A stretch of 64,000 nucleotides of DNA from Hyphomicrobiales bacterium (GCA_017305455.1 JAFKKO010000119.1:1-64000), one strand, 5' to 3'. Shown: positions 32,089 to 40,885, counted from the stretch's first letter. Program-made: numbers and translations. Notes: generated from the letters alone by a model not told the origin.

Positions 32089-32895
32089 TCAGTCGATATC
32101 CACCGGATGCATTCTCTGGGGTAGCACGAACGGGTAACCCTCGTCGTGGCCGACGGCGGTGCGGACCCTGAACACGGCGTGGATCAGTTCGGCCGTGATG
32201 GTCTCGACCGTTCGGCCGTCGGCATGGACCCTGCCGTGGTTGAGAACGATGATGCGGTCGGCGAAGCGGACCGCAAGGTTGAGGTCATGCAGAACGGCGA
32301 TGACGGCGAATCCGGAGCGGGCGCGGCGCTTGGCGATTTCCAGCAGGCCGACCTGGTGGCGCAGGTCGAGGCTCGATGTCGGCTCGTCCAGCAGCAGCAC
32401 GCCCGGCCCGCAGGCGGCCTCGCCGCAGGCAAGCTGCACCAGCACGCGGGCGAAATGCGCGCGCTGCTGTTCGCCGCCGGATAAGGTCGGCAATTCGCGA
32501 TGGCGCAGCGCGCCGAGGCCGAGCTCCTCGATGGCGGCATCGACAAGCGGCTGTGTGGCGGCGCGGGTCTGTTCGCCCGCGCCCATCGTCACGATTTCTT
32601 CGACCCGGAACGGGAAGGTCACATTGACGTGCTGCGAAAGCATCGCGCGGTGTCGGGACAGTTCACGAGGCGAGAACTGCTGCAGGTTGCGCCCCTTCAG
32701 CAGCAGATGGCCTTCGCTGCACGATTGATCGCCGGAGAGAACCCGGAGCAGCGTAGATTTGCCCGCGCCATTGGGGCCGACGATGGCCACGGTCTCGCCG
32801 CCGCGAAAATCGAGATCGACCCCGCTCAGCAGCGTGGCCTGCCGGATTTGGACCGAAGCCGATGCCACTGTCAGCATGTTCACGGCTGCACTCAT
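32089..32895 (-). CDS. hmuV: Haem ABC transporter ATP-binding protein HmuV
   Basis: 268-residue ABC ATPase of the FecE/HmuV type. Walker A is GPNGAGKST at about residues 39-47, the signature LSGGEQQRAHFARVL, and Walker B GVLLLDEPTSSLDLRHQ with switch His in AVLHDLNLA. It drives haem import through HmuU at the inner membrane. The gene starts 2 bp after the hmuU stop, at the end of the hmuP-T-U-V run. The extra CGEAACGPG insertion before Walker B is a feature of haem-specific members of this family. Confidence 0.92.
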   Translation of the reverse strand: MSAAVNMLTVASASVQIRQATLLSGVDLDFRGGETVAIVGPNGAGKSTLLRVLSGDQSCSEGHLLLKGRNLQQFSPRELSRHRAMLSQHVNVTFPFRVEEIVTMGAGEQTRAATQPLVDAAIEELGLGALRHRELPTLSGGEQQRAHFARVLVQLACGEAACGPGVLLLDEPTSSLDLRHQVGLLEIAKRRARSGFAVIAVLHDLNLAVRFADRIIVLNHGRVHADGRTVETITAELIHAVFRVRTAVGHDEGYPFVLPQRMHPVDID

Positions 32896-32897
32896 GG

Positions 32898-33989
32898 TCA
32901 GATGCCCAGACCGCGCTGCCGCAGCAGCATATAGAGAAAGAACGGCGCGCCGACGGTCGCCGTCAGAATGCCGATCGGAACTTCTGCGGGGGCGGCCAGC
33001 ACGCGGGCGAGCGTGTCGGCGCCGATCAGGAGAATTGCGCCGAGGAAGGCCGAGGCCGGCAGCAGCAGCCGGTGGCCCGGTCCGATCATCAGCCGCAGCA
33101 GATGCGGCACCACGATGCCGACGAAGCCGATGACGCCGCAGATCGACACCGCGGCTCCCGTCATCGCCGAAACCATGACAATGGAGATTTTCTTCAGCCG
33201 CTCGACATTGACGCCTGAATGGAAGGCTTCGGCTTCGCCGAGCGCGAGGACGTCGAGTCCGCGCGCGACCAGCGGGATGGCGAGCAGCGATACGAGCGCG
33301 ATCGGCGCAATTGACAGACCCTTGGTCCAGGTTGCGCCGCTGACGGAGCCGAGCAGCCAGAATGTGATGTCACGCAACTGTCGATCGTCCGCCATGAATA
33401 CCAGAAGGCCGATGCCGGCGTTCGCCAGCGCTGCGATCGCAAGTCCGGCCAGCAGAAACATCGCAACGGAGGTTCGACCGTCACGGCTGGCGATCCTGTA
33501 GAGGAGCATGGTGGTCAGCAGCGAGCCGGCGAAGGCGAACAACGGCAGCATCTGGCCCTGAAGGAATTGCAGGTGAACGCCCCAGGCGCTGTCGGACAGC
33601 ACGATGGCGACTGCGGCGGCGAATGCGCCGCCGCTGGAGACGCCGACAAGCGCCGGGTCCGCGAGCGGATTGCGGAACAGGCCCTGCATGATGGTGCCGG
33701 ACACCGCCAGCAATGCGCCGATCATGGCGGCCACCGCGATGCGCGGAATCCGGATCGACCACAGCACGAGCTGGTCGCGCGCCAGCATGCCGCTGACATC
33801 GTTTCCAAGACCAAGGGCGGCTACCAGCCGTTGCAGAGGAATGCCGGCCGCGCCGATCGTCATCGCCAGCAGGGCCGCGAGGACCAGGCTGCACAGCAGA
33901 ACGGAGAAAACGAGCAGGGACGAGGGCCGCAAATGCGGACGGGGAAGCGCGCGCGGGATCGGCGGCCCATTTGACGTGGTGTCGGTCAA
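32898..33989 (-). CDS. hmuU: Haem ABC transporter permease HmuU
   Basis: FecCD-family permease with about nine or ten transmembrane helices (SLLVFSVLLCSLVLAALLAM onward) and the family stretches RIPRIAVAAMIGALLAVSG, MQGLFRNPLADPALVGVSSG and GFVGIVVPHLLRL. No ATG lies before the first helix. The frame is open back to a TTG at 34025. I favour TTG 33989 (LTDTTSNG), which overlaps the hmuT stop codon in the form TTGA and would be translationally coupled; this gives 363 residues. The function, moving haem from HmuT into the cytoplasm, follows from the family and the operon. Confidence 0.88.
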   Translation of the reverse strand: MTDTTSNGPPIPRALPRPHLRPSSLLVFSVLLCSLVLAALLAMTIGAAGIPLQRLVAALGLGNDVSGMLARDQLVLWSIRIPRIAVAAMIGALLAVSGTIMQGLFRNPLADPALVGVSSGGAFAAAVAIVLSDSAWGVHLQFLQGQMLPLFAFAGSLLTTMLLYRIASRDGRTSVAMFLLAGLAIAALANAGIGLLVFMADDRQLRDITFWLLGSVSGATWTKGLSIAPIALVSLLAIPLVARGLDVLALGEAEAFHSGVNVERLKKISIVMVSAMTGAAVSICGVIGFVGIVVPHLLRLMIGPGHRLLLPASAFLGAILLIGADTLARVLAAPAEVPIGILTATVGAPFFLYMLLRQRGLGI

Positions 33990-34951
33990 TGTCGGCAATC
34001 TGCGGCAAACACGGCGGGCTGCCAATTGGCTTCGCCCGATCCGAGCGAGGGATAGAGCCTGATGGCGAGATCATGGGCCGCGGCTGCCGTCCGGGGACCA
34101 AAGCCGAGCAGATAAAGACCCTCCATCGCAACAAAGGATTGAGCCTTGGCGGCCGGCGTCAGGGCGAACGCCGGATTGGTAAACACCGTGTCCTTTTCGA
34201 TCTGATCCTGACCGCGTTGCATGGTGAGGATGACGTCGGGCTTGGCGGCGATAATCGCCTCGTCGTTGATGGGTTTATAGCCCTCGAAGGCGTCGATGGC
34301 ATTGACGCCGCCGGCCAGCTTGATGATGGCATCGGCGGCGGTCTTGCCGCCGGCCACCATGGCGCGGCCGTTCAGGAACGACATGACGAACATGACGCGC
34401 ACCGGTTTGCCGATCTTGCCGCGCAGGCTTTGCAGCGAGGCAAGATCGCTGACCACCGCTTTCGCAAGGCACGCGCCGCGCGCGTCCGCGTTCATGGCAT
34501 GCGCGACGAGATTGATCTTCTGGACCAGGCCTTCCTCGGTATGCGTGTCGGGAACGAAAATCAGCGGGACTTTCGCGTTTTGCAGAACCTCGATGATTTC
34601 CTTGGGGCCTGCGCCCTCGATCGCAAGAATAAGTTTGGGATTGAGCCCGAGAACGCCTTCCGCGGAAAGCTGACGCATGTAGCCGACGTTCGGCTTTTCA
34701 CTCAATGCGGCGCTTGGATAGAGGCTGGTGGAATCGATGCCGACGATCCGGTCCTGCAAGCCGAGCGCGTAGAGAATTTCCGTCACCGCGCCGCCGATCG
34801 AGACGATGCGCTGAGTGTCGTTCACCTCAACGTTTTGTCCATGGGCGTCGCGAACGACGATGCTGTCGGCCGACGCGGGCGCGGCGGCCATCATGAGCGC
34901 CGTGGCGATGCCGGCGAGAGAAATAAGGCGAGGGCGGGTCCAGCGTTTCAT
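33986..34951 (-). CDS. hmuT: Periplasmic haem-binding protein HmuT
   Basis: 321-residue periplasmic binding protein of the vitamin B12/haem class. The signal peptide is RPRLISLAGIATALMMAAAPASA with cleavage near residue 28. The mature part starts DSIVVRDAHGQNVEV and carries RIVSIGGAVTEILYALGL, typical of HmuT/ShuT. Tyr67-type haem ligand candidates lie in VGIDSTSLYPSAAL. It picks up haem delivered across the outer membrane by HmuR and hands it to HmuUV. It starts 18 bp after hmuP, in the same operon. Confidence 0.9.
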   Translation of the reverse strand: MKRWTRPRLISLAGIATALMMAAAPASADSIVVRDAHGQNVEVNDTQRIVSIGGAVTEILYALGLQDRIVGIDSTSLYPSAALSEKPNVGYMRQLSAEGVLGLNPKLILAIEGAGPKEIIEVLQNAKVPLIFVPDTHTEEGLVQKINLVAHAMNADARGACLAKAVVSDLASLQSLRGKIGKPVRVMFVMSFLNGRAMVAGGKTAADAIIKLAGGVNAIDAFEGYKPINDEAIIAAKPDVILTMQRGQDQIEKDTVFTNPAFALTPAAKAQSFVAMEGLYLLGFGPRTAAAAHDLAIRLYPSLGSGEANWQPAVFAADCRH

Positions 34952-34969
34952 TGCGCTCTATAATACTGT

Positions 34970-35176
34970 TTATTTGGTCAGGATCAGCTTGTTTTGCGAT
35001 GTCAGCCGGAGGCGATAAACGTCCTCGCCATGCAAGATCGTGATTTCGCGCGCAGCCGCGAACAGGTCTTTGCTGCCGACACGATTGTCGACAATTGAAA
35101 CCGTGCGCTTGTCTGGCGATGTCGGTGAACCAGGAATGGATTGGCTGGAACCATCGTTCCGCGAGCCTGCAACCAT
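34970..35176 (-). CDS. hmuP: Haemin uptake protein HemP/HmuP
   Basis: Small 68-residue cytoplasmic protein. The C-terminal part RLRLTSQNKLILTK preceded by EITILHGEDVY is the diagnostic HemP/HmuP sequence. In Bradyrhizobium and Burkholderia relatives HmuP is needed for expression of the outer-membrane haem receptor, acting as an activator with iron regulators. It is the first gene of hmuPTUV and is divergent from hmuR, the expected target, across a 247-bp gap. Confidence 0.9.
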   Translation of the reverse strand: MVAGSRNDGSSQSIPGSPTSPDKRTVSIVDNRVGSKDLFAAAREITILHGEDVYRLRLTSQNKLILTK

Positions 35177-35423
35177 GTTTCGTGCGATTCCCTCTGATCA
35201 TCGCGAATAATGATTGCGGTTATAGGGTTGCGCAGAGCGTTATTCCAACGTGCCAGTTTATAATTGCTTTAAGGTACGCTCGGGCACGCTTGACCATCAT
35301 CCGCGGCGCCCGTACGAGAAAGTGGCGCGATGATGGCCGCAAAGGCTCGCGCGCGTAACAGCCAGCCAGCCCGCGTGAACGCGAGCCCGCCAGCCATATC
35401 TGAAATTTGCAGTTGGGGCTGTC
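35177..35423. promoter_or_regulatory. Divergent hmuP-hmuR control region
   Basis: 247 bp separate the two divergent haem operons. Iron control by Irr, Fur-type or RirA proteins with HmuP is expected here from related bacteria. The most operator-like stretch is AT-rich TTTATAATTGCTTTAA at 35257-35272, loosely like an Irr iron control element, and GCGAATAATGATTGCGG lies near 35204. Neither is a convincing match, so the exact site is left open. Confidence 0.4.
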
Positions 35424-37805
35424 ATGGTGGGGCTGAACAAGCGCGCACGCGCGCTTCTGTTATCTGTGTCTGTTGTTTCTCTCGTGGCTTGGGTGCCGGT
35501 TGCGCACGCGCAGCAAGCGGCCGAGCCTGGCGTGCAGGCGGCAAGGCCGAAGCCGGTGAAACGCAAGAAGAATTCCGCGCAGCAGCAGGTGCGGCAGAAT
35601 GACCCTGTCTTCACCACAGCCTATGCGCAGATCGGTGCGGCGACCCAGCAGCCGCTGGACGTGATCACGGTCGCGGCGTCGAAGACTCAGGAGCGGGCGA
35701 TCGATGCACTCGCGCCGGTGAGTGTGGTGACGCTCGAACAGATTCAGGGCCGCAACGCCAGCACGGTCGGTGATCTGGTCTACAACATGCCGGGCGTGTG
35801 GCTGCAAAATCGCGGTGACGAGCCATCCACCTCGGTCAACATCCGCGGTCTGCAGGATTTCGGCCGCGTTGCGGTGGTTGTTGACGGTGCGCGGCAGAAT
35901 TATCAGCGCACCGGCCACTTCGCCAATGGCTCGTTCTTCCTCAATCCCGAGCTGATCGGCGGCATCGATATCGTGCGCGGCCCGACGGCCAATATCTACG
36001 GTTCCGGCGCGATCGGCGGCGTGGCCTCGTTCCGCACCAAGGATATCGAGGACGTGGTGCGTCCGGGCGAGCGCTGGGGCGTCGATGTCAATTCGATGAT
36101 CGGAAGCAACAGGAGCCGCGCGACTGGCTCGGCGTTCGGCGGTATTCACGTCAATCCGAATGTCGATTTTTTTGCCGGCGGTACCTACTCGACGCAGGGT
36201 AACTACAGGGACGGCACCGATTATGAAGTCGCCAACACCTGGAACAGGCTGTCGAGCGGTATTGCAAAGCTGACGGTGCGTCCGGCCGATGGTCATGAAA
36301 TCAAGCTCGGTACGATCTTCCAGGAAAACATCTACAATGTCGGTCAGCCCAAGCGAAATACCGGCGATCCCAATACTTCGCCTGGGAACGCCGGTGTTGC
36401 GGGCACGTCAATCTATGCCTCGAACGTCAAAAACTATACGACGACACTTGGTTGGAAGTATTCGCAACCCGACGATAAGCTGTTCGACTGGGATGCGAAG
36501 ATTTACTGGAATCGTACTGACAACGATCAGATCAAGGTCGGCCATACGACCACAACAAATTCCGCGTATTGCGGTAATACAGCGCCCGGTAATGCAGTCT
36601 CCGGCTGTATCGGGGACAATCGCAGCTATCGGATCGATACATTCGGTTTTGACGTCCACAATACGTCACGGTTCGAAACAGGTGACTGGCGTCATGCGCT
36701 CACTTACGGCATTGACGGGTTTCGCGACGACGTGAATACGCAAGATTCACGTGGCAATTCCAATGTGACAACGCCCGGCGGTGTTCGGACCGTTTCAGGC
36801 GGTTTTATGCAGTGGAAGACAAACTATACGTCGCTGCTCGAGATGGTAGGCGCCATGCGCTATGACAACTATCGCCTCGAATCGGGCGCAACAACCGTTA
36901 GCGGCGATCGGCTTTCACCGAAGATTACGGTCGGTTTCTTTCCGACGGCTGTCTTCACACCCTACGTAAGCTACGCCGAGGGTTATCGGGCTCCGTCGGT
37001 CACGGAAACGTTGGTCGATGGTTCACACACCGGCGCGACGACGAACGATTCGTTCTTTGTCTGTCCGTCGGGTACGAGAATCCCGTTTACGCCACCGACG
37101 CCAAATCCGAATACATCGACGTTCTGCTTTGTGCCGAATCCAAATCTTCGCCCAGAAATCGGCAAGACCAAGGAAGTTGGCGTCAATATCAAGAAGAATG
37201 ATGTGTTCGCGGCGGGCGACAGCTTCCGTGGCAAGTTCAACGTCTTCCGCAACGACGTCGAGGACTACATCGATACGGTGGCCTACGGCACACCTTATGT
37301 CACGGGCGGCACCAGCTACTATCCGTTCCTGCAGTACCAGAACATCAATGCGGCCCGGATATCCGGCTTCGAAGCCGAAACGATGTACGATGCGCAGTCG
37401 TGGTTCATCGGTGTGTCTGCAACGGTGCAGGAAGGCAAGAACGTCCAGACCGGTATCGGCCTGTACAGCATTCCTCCGCAAAAATTCACCACCACGGCGG
37501 GTATCCGGTTCGCCGACTACAAGGCAACGCTGTCGGTGATGTGGACAAACATAAAGGCAAATACGGACGTGCCGGCCAACTATCTTCCAGGCACCTCGTA
37601 TGATCTCGTGAATCTCTATCTGACGGTGAAGCCGACCGAGAACCTGACTCTGATCGCCTCGGTCGAGAACCTTCTGAACCAGTATTATCGCCCGTACGCG
37701 GTCCCACGGGGTTCATCCACAGATACCCAGAATGACGTGAAATGGGCCAGCGCCGGCGCCGGCCTCGTCATCAAGGGTGGTCTCAGATATCACTTTGGAG
37801 GATAG
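35424..37805 (+). CDS. hmuR: TonB-dependent haem/haemoglobin receptor HmuR
   Basis: 793-residue outer-membrane receptor. A signal peptide (ALLLSVSVVSLVAWVPVAHA) is followed by a plug domain beginning at DVITVAASKTQER, which serves as the TonB-box region. The plug motif DEPSTSVNIRGLQDFGR is followed by a 22-strand barrel ending YHFGG. Haem receptor hallmarks are visible: a FRAP-like YRAP in YAEGYRAPSVTE and NPNL in VPNPNLRPE, the region where the haem-ligating histidine usually lies. It belongs to the haemoglobin/transferrin/lactoferrin receptor class. It imports haem across the outer membrane using TonB energy; tonB-exbBD genes are not in this window. Confidence 0.92.
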   Translation: MVGLNKRARALLLSVSVVSLVAWVPVAHAQQAAEPGVQAARPKPVKRKKNSAQQQVRQNDPVFTTAYAQIGAATQQPLDVITVAASKTQERAIDALAPVSVVTLEQIQGRNASTVGDLVYNMPGVWLQNRGDEPSTSVNIRGLQDFGRVAVVVDGARQNYQRTGHFANGSFFLNPELIGGIDIVRGPTANIYGSGAIGGVASFRTKDIEDVVRPGERWGVDVNSMIGSNRSRATGSAFGGIHVNPNVDFFAGGTYSTQGNYRDGTDYEVANTWNRLSSGIAKLTVRPADGHEIKLGTIFQENIYNVGQPKRNTGDPNTSPGNAGVAGTSIYASNVKNYTTTLGWKYSQPDDKLFDWDAKIYWNRTDNDQIKVGHTTTTNSAYCGNTAPGNAVSGCIGDNRSYRIDTFGFDVHNTSRFETGDWRHALTYGIDGFRDDVNTQDSRGNSNVTTPGGVRTVSGGFMQWKTNYTSLLEMVGAMRYDNYRLESGATTVSGDRLSPKITVGFFPTAVFTPYVSYAEGYRAPSVTETLVDGSHTGATTNDSFFVCPSGTRIPFTPPTPNPNTSTFCFVPNPNLRPEIGKTKEVGVNIKKNDVFAAGDSFRGKFNVFRNDVEDYIDTVAYGTPYVTGGTSYYPFLQYQNINAARISGFEAETMYDAQSWFIGVSATVQEGKNVQTGIGLYSIPPQKFTTTAGIRFADYKATLSVMWTNIKANTDVPANYLPGTSYDLVNLYLTVKPTENLTLIASVENLLNQYYRPYAVPRGSSTDTQNDVKWASAGAGLVIKGGLRYHFGG

Positions 37806-37840
37806 GCCGCACATATTGACATCCTCGATCGATCGGACGA

Positions 37841-37865
37841 GCCGCGCAGGATTTCTCTGCGCGGC
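37841..37865 (+). terminator. Hairpin between hmuR and the haem oxygenase gene
   Basis: Perfect 9-bp stem GCCGCGCAG/CTGCGCGGC with a 7-nt loop, 36 bp after the hmuR stop. No T tract follows, so it may be a partial terminator or a barrier to 3' decay that sets different levels of receptor and downstream enzymes. Confidence 0.5.
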
Positions 37866-37933
37866 GTCGTGCGTCTGGAAATATCCTGTTTTATCGGGCA
37901 GGCTGCCCATCAAGACCGCAAGGGAGAGAAGAA

Positions 37934-38269
37934 ATGTATATCGCGATGAACCGTTTTCAGGTGAAGAAGGGCTCAGAGCAAGCGTTCGAGACGCTGTGGG
38001 CGAACCGCGAATCCTATCTCAGCGAGTTGCCGGGATTCATCGAGTTTCATCTGCTGCGCGGCCCCGATGCGGAGGATCACAAGCTCTATTCCACGCACAC
38101 CTTGTGGGCTGACAAGGCGGCTTTCGAGGGCTGGACCAAATCCGATCAGTTTCGCAAGTCGCATGCCCGCGCCGACAACCAGACCGGCGACAGTCTCTAT
38201 CTCGGCCATCCGAAGTTCGAAGGCTTTGAGATCATCCAGACCGAGCGCAAGACCAGCGCCGCTGCTTGA
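37934..38269 (+). CDS. IsdG-family haem-degrading monooxygenase (HmuQ/HmuD type)
   Basis: 111-residue ferredoxin-like ABM-fold protein. The IsdG catalytic triad is present at matching positions: Asn6 (AMNRFQVKKG), Trp67 (FEGWTKSDQF) and His77 (RKSHARA). Bradyrhizobium HmuQ/HmuD enzymes of this type cleave haem to release iron. The gene is downstream of hmuR on the same strand, with GGGAGAGAAG just upstream of ATG 37934, and is followed by hutX. It works in the cytoplasm on haem imported by HmuTUV. Confidence 0.9.
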   Translation: MYIAMNRFQVKKGSEQAFETLWANRESYLSELPGFIEFHLLRGPDAEDHKLYSTHTLWADKAAFEGWTKSDQFRKSHARADNQTGDSLYLGHPKFEGFEIIQTERKTSAAA

Positions 38270-38294
38270 TCCTCTCACACACGAAAGACATATC

Positions 38295-38804
38295 ATGTTG
38301 AGCACGGATCTGGCCGCTCTGAAAAAGCATATGGCCGAAAACCCCGGCGGGGTGATCGAGGACGTCGCGCGCGACAAGAACGCGACGTGCCGCGCGGTGC
38401 TGGAAGCGCTGCCGGAAGAGATGCGCAGCTTTGCGCCAGGATCGGCTTTTGTCGAGGCGATGCAGGACATCGCCACCTGGGGGCAGGTGACGCTGATCAT
38501 CCATACCGAAGACGGGATTTTCGAAGTGACCGATCCGGTCTCGCAGGGCGAGATCGGTCGCGGTTACTTCAATCTCTCGGGTCCCAAGGGACTGCACGGC
38601 CATTTGCGGCACGAGCGCTGCGGGGGCCTTGCTTTCGTCGAGCGTCCCTTCATGGGCAAATCCTCGGCGTTTATCGCTTTCATCAATGTCGATGGCGGCG
38701 TCATGTTCAAGGTGTTCGTCGGACGCGACGAGGCCCGCCAGCTCAAGGCTGATCAGATGGAGCGGTTCCACGCTCTGGCGAAGAAGCTGCAGGCGAGCCG
38801 TTAA
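38295..38804 (+). CDS. hutX: Haem utilisation cytosolic carrier protein HutX
   Basis: 169 residues from ATG 38295; the open frame extends upstream through the monooxygenase gene, but this start gives the family length. HutX/HuvX features are visible: GGVIEDVARDKNATCRAVLE, then a beta-rich core with GQVTLIIHTEDGIFEV and GPKGLHGHLRHERCGGLAFV. HutX-type proteins bind haem in the cytosol and pass it to the degrading enzyme, here probably the IsdG-type protein 25 bp upstream. The operon is followed by a large hairpin at 38854. Confidence 0.9.
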   Translation: MLSTDLAALKKHMAENPGGVIEDVARDKNATCRAVLEALPEEMRSFAPGSAFVEAMQDIATWGQVTLIIHTEDGIFEVTDPVSQGEIGRGYFNLSGPKGLHGHLRHERCGGLAFVERPFMGKSSAFIAFINVDGGVMFKVFVGRDEARQLKADQMERFHALAKKLQASR

Positions 38805-38853
38805 CCTTATTCGGCGGCATCACCCGTTTGGGTAGGGGCTGAGCAGGGAACAT

Positions 38854-38890
38854 CAACATCGCGCGGGTGTTATCCACCCGCGCGATGTTG
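38854..38890 (+). terminator. Perfect 16-bp hairpin after hutX
   Basis: CAACATCGCGCGGGTG and its exact inverse CACCCGCGCGATGTTG flank a 5-nt loop TTATC. It begins 50 bp after the hutX stop and ends 19 bp before the next ATG. No T tract follows on either strand, so it is a terminator-like or leader structure rather than a textbook terminator. Confidence 0.6.
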
Positions 38891-38909
38891 CGTTCGGCTG
38901 CGGTGTTCC

Positions 38910-39371
38910 ATGCCTTTGCTGCGTTACTTCGTCATTGTCGGGAGCTGTCTGCTCGTGCTCCTGTTTGCGGCCGACGCCTATCTGCCGAAATCCGGCGGTT
39001 CGGATGCGCGGCCTTTGCGCTCCGACCCGACGCCGGCGGATCTGACGGCGGTCCGGATCACGTCGAACAAACATACCGCTCCGTCCATCGTCTACGATAC
39101 CAGCCGGCCGACGACCGTTGCCCAGCCGTTGGCTGTCAACAAGCCGGCCGCTGCGATGCCGGCCGCGAATGTTTCCGCCGGGAAGGATATTCCTGCTGTT
39201 AAAGAAAGCGTGCGGAGCGCCTATGCCCGGATTGATACGGCTGCCGCCGCGCGGACCGAAACTGTGGCAACATCCAAAGTCTCCAAAAAGCGCACGGCAA
39301 GCCGGAAGCATCAGCAAAAGCGGCGTGCATTGGCGCAGGCGCGCGAGCCGGGCTTCTTTGATTTCTGGTAG
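38910..39371 (+). CDS. Membrane-anchored protein of unknown function
   Basis: 153 residues with an N-terminal hydrophobic helix (residues 3-22, LLRYFVIVGSCLLVLLFAAD). A low-complexity Ala/Thr/Ser-rich middle follows, and the C-terminal segment is strongly basic (KVSKKRTASRKHQQKRRALA) ending in EPGFFDFW. It is probably a single-pass inner-membrane protein with a periplasmic basic tail. I recognise no family; similar anchored basic proteins are common hypothetical entries in Bradyrhizobium-like genomes. It stands alone after the haem operon, and the strong hairpin just upstream could affect its expression. Confidence 0.55.
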   Translation: MPLLRYFVIVGSCLLVLLFAADAYLPKSGGSDARPLRSDPTPADLTAVRITSNKHTAPSIVYDTSRPTTVAQPLAVNKPAAAMPAANVSAGKDIPAVKESVRSAYARIDTAAAARTETVATSKVSKKRTASRKHQQKRRALAQAREPGFFDFW

Positions 39372-39551
39372 CGGCGATACGCCGTGCGCGATCGTCGCCA
39401 GCCATGATTTTTCGTCGCGCATTTGCGGGCCCGCGATTTTGTTCCGATGAAACCCGGCTTTCAATCTGCCTTTGTGTCATTCGGCACGGAACGCGATGAC
39501 CACAGTTCTGTTTGCGGCACAGACCGAATGAACGGTCGAGAGGAGATGCCG

Positions 39552-40247
39552 ATGAACAGAACAGCATGGATGATTTCGACCACTGCTCTCACGCTTGCGG
39601 TCGCAACCGGTATGGCGTCCGCGCAGAACGCCGCGCCGGGCGGGATGAAGGGCGGCGAGGCTCCAGCCGCGACCGCGCCCGCAAGTCCCGGCGGGTCTGC
39701 CAAAGGAAACATGGGTGCAGAGCATTCCGCACCTGCTGGCGCCAGGGCGGGTAGTCAGGGTGCAGGTGAAAACAGCATGACGAATGCGCCAAAGCAGACG
39801 CAGGACAATCGGGCCAATTCGCCGGCAAAATCACAAGCCCAGTCCGACACCAAGAGCCCGAATGACATGAAGGGCGGCGCGACGTCGGCAAACGAGTCCA
39901 ACACGAAGGGTGACAAGGGCTCGACGGCCTCCGAGACACGCTCGAACGCGGGCGCGGGCAAGACCACCGGCAACGCGGCGACATCGGCCACGGCCGCGCC
40001 GCCGGCGGAGAAGCGCAGCCAGATTTCCAGTGCGATCAAGCAGGAGAAGGTCAGGGAAGTCACCCATGTGAACTTCAACATCTCAGTCGGCGCGCGTGTC
40101 CCGGCCTCCGTGCACTACTATCCGCTGCCGGCGCGGATCGTTGACATCTATCCGGAGTGGCGCGGCTACGATTTCATTCTGGTGAACGGCAGGTACATCA
40201 TCCTGCGGCCGGACACGCATGAGATCGTCTACATTATCGAGAGCTGA
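39552..40247 (+). CDS. DUF1236 domain exported protein
   Basis: 231 residues from ATG 39552, preceded by GAGAGGAG; the open frame extends upstream without a signal sequence. The signal peptide is MISTTALTLAVATGMASA, cleaved near residue 24. Residues 25-150 are a low-complexity Gly/Ala/Ser/Asn stretch, probably disordered. The C-terminal 75 residues (VNFNISVGARVPASVHYYPL, YDFILVNGRYIILRPDTHEI) are the DUF1236 domain, found in multiple copies in Bradyrhizobiaceae. The function is unknown; the protein should be periplasmic. A clear terminator follows at 40270. Confidence 0.85.
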   Translation: MNRTAWMISTTALTLAVATGMASAQNAAPGGMKGGEAPAATAPASPGGSAKGNMGAEHSAPAGARAGSQGAGENSMTNAPKQTQDNRANSPAKSQAQSDTKSPNDMKGGATSANESNTKGDKGSTASETRSNAGAGKTTGNAATSATAAPPAEKRSQISSAIKQEKVREVTHVNFNISVGARVPASVHYYPLPARIVDIYPEWRGYDFILVNGRYIILRPDTHEIVYIIES

Positions 40248-40269
40248 TTTCTGCAGGCCGTCATCGGAA

Positions 40270-40305
40270 CGGGAGGCAGTTGAGCGATTGCCTCCCGTTT
40301 GTTTG
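40270..40305 (+). terminator. Rho-independent terminator after the DUF1236 gene
   Basis: 9-bp stem CGGGAGGCA/TGCCTCCCG (40270-40278 and 40289-40297) with a 10-nt loop, followed by TTTGTTTG. Confidence 0.8.
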
Positions 40306-40360
40306 TCGAGCGACCGGGCAGCCGGACAGGCCTCATAAGGTGCTCAAGATATAAAGACGC

Positions 40361-40849
40361 TCAGGCCTTGCGGCGCTGGCGGCTCGGCCGCGAATGTTCG
40401 ATCCCGGGCGTGCCCTGGGCGGCGTCCTTGACGCGGTTCTTCACCGCGGCCAGCGTGTCAAGGCTGGCGCGAATCGCTTCGTCCGGCACGTCCCGCAGCA
40501 CGTCGCATGCAATCGCATCACGCAGGCTGTCGAGATCGTCGACAAGCCGGCGCCCGGTGGAGGTCAAAAAGAGTTGATTGGCCCGGCGGTCGCGCGGATC
40601 GGTGCGCCGTTCGAGCAGCCCATGCTCGACCAGCCGGTCGAGCAGTCGGACCAGTGAAATCGGCTGCAACTCAAGCACATCGGCGAGGTCGACCTGGGAA
40701 AGTCCTTCCTGCTCCCGGAGGCGGAAAAGCACGATCCATTGCGCACGGGTGGTGCCGCGGCTTTTTGCCCTGTGGTCGATATAGTTGCGCAGCAGTCTTG
40801 AGCTTTCGATCAACTGGGCCACAAATTGTCGTTTTAAATCAGAGGCCAT
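40361..40849 (-). CDS. MarR family transcriptional regulator
   Basis: 162-residue winged helix-turn-helix regulator. The recognition region is LSQVDLADVLELQPISLVRLLDRLVEHGLLERR, with the wing at TDPRDRRANQLFLTSTGRRL, typical of MarR/SlyA. The gene is divergent from the RND efflux genes, with a 119-bp gap holding two related inverted sites. Such regulators usually repress an efflux pump until a phenolic or drug-like ligand binds; that control is inferred from the layout. The C-terminus is basic (SRPSRQRRKA). Confidence 0.9.
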   Translation of the reverse strand: MASDLKRQFVAQLIESSRLLRNYIDHRAKSRGTTRAQWIVLFRLREQEGLSQVDLADVLELQPISLVRLLDRLVEHGLLERRTDPRDRRANQLFLTSTGRRLVDDLDSLRDAIACDVLRDVPDEAIRASLDTLAAVKNRVKDAAQGTPGIEHSRPSRQRRKA

Positions 40850-40885
40850 GACTGTACGCCCGCGCTGGTTTTACGAATAATTGAT

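Noticed and set aside
35257-35272. Irr iron-control element upstream of hmuR
   Set aside because: TTTATAATTGCTTTAA is only a loose match; kept as an open question inside the control-region entry, not called as a site.
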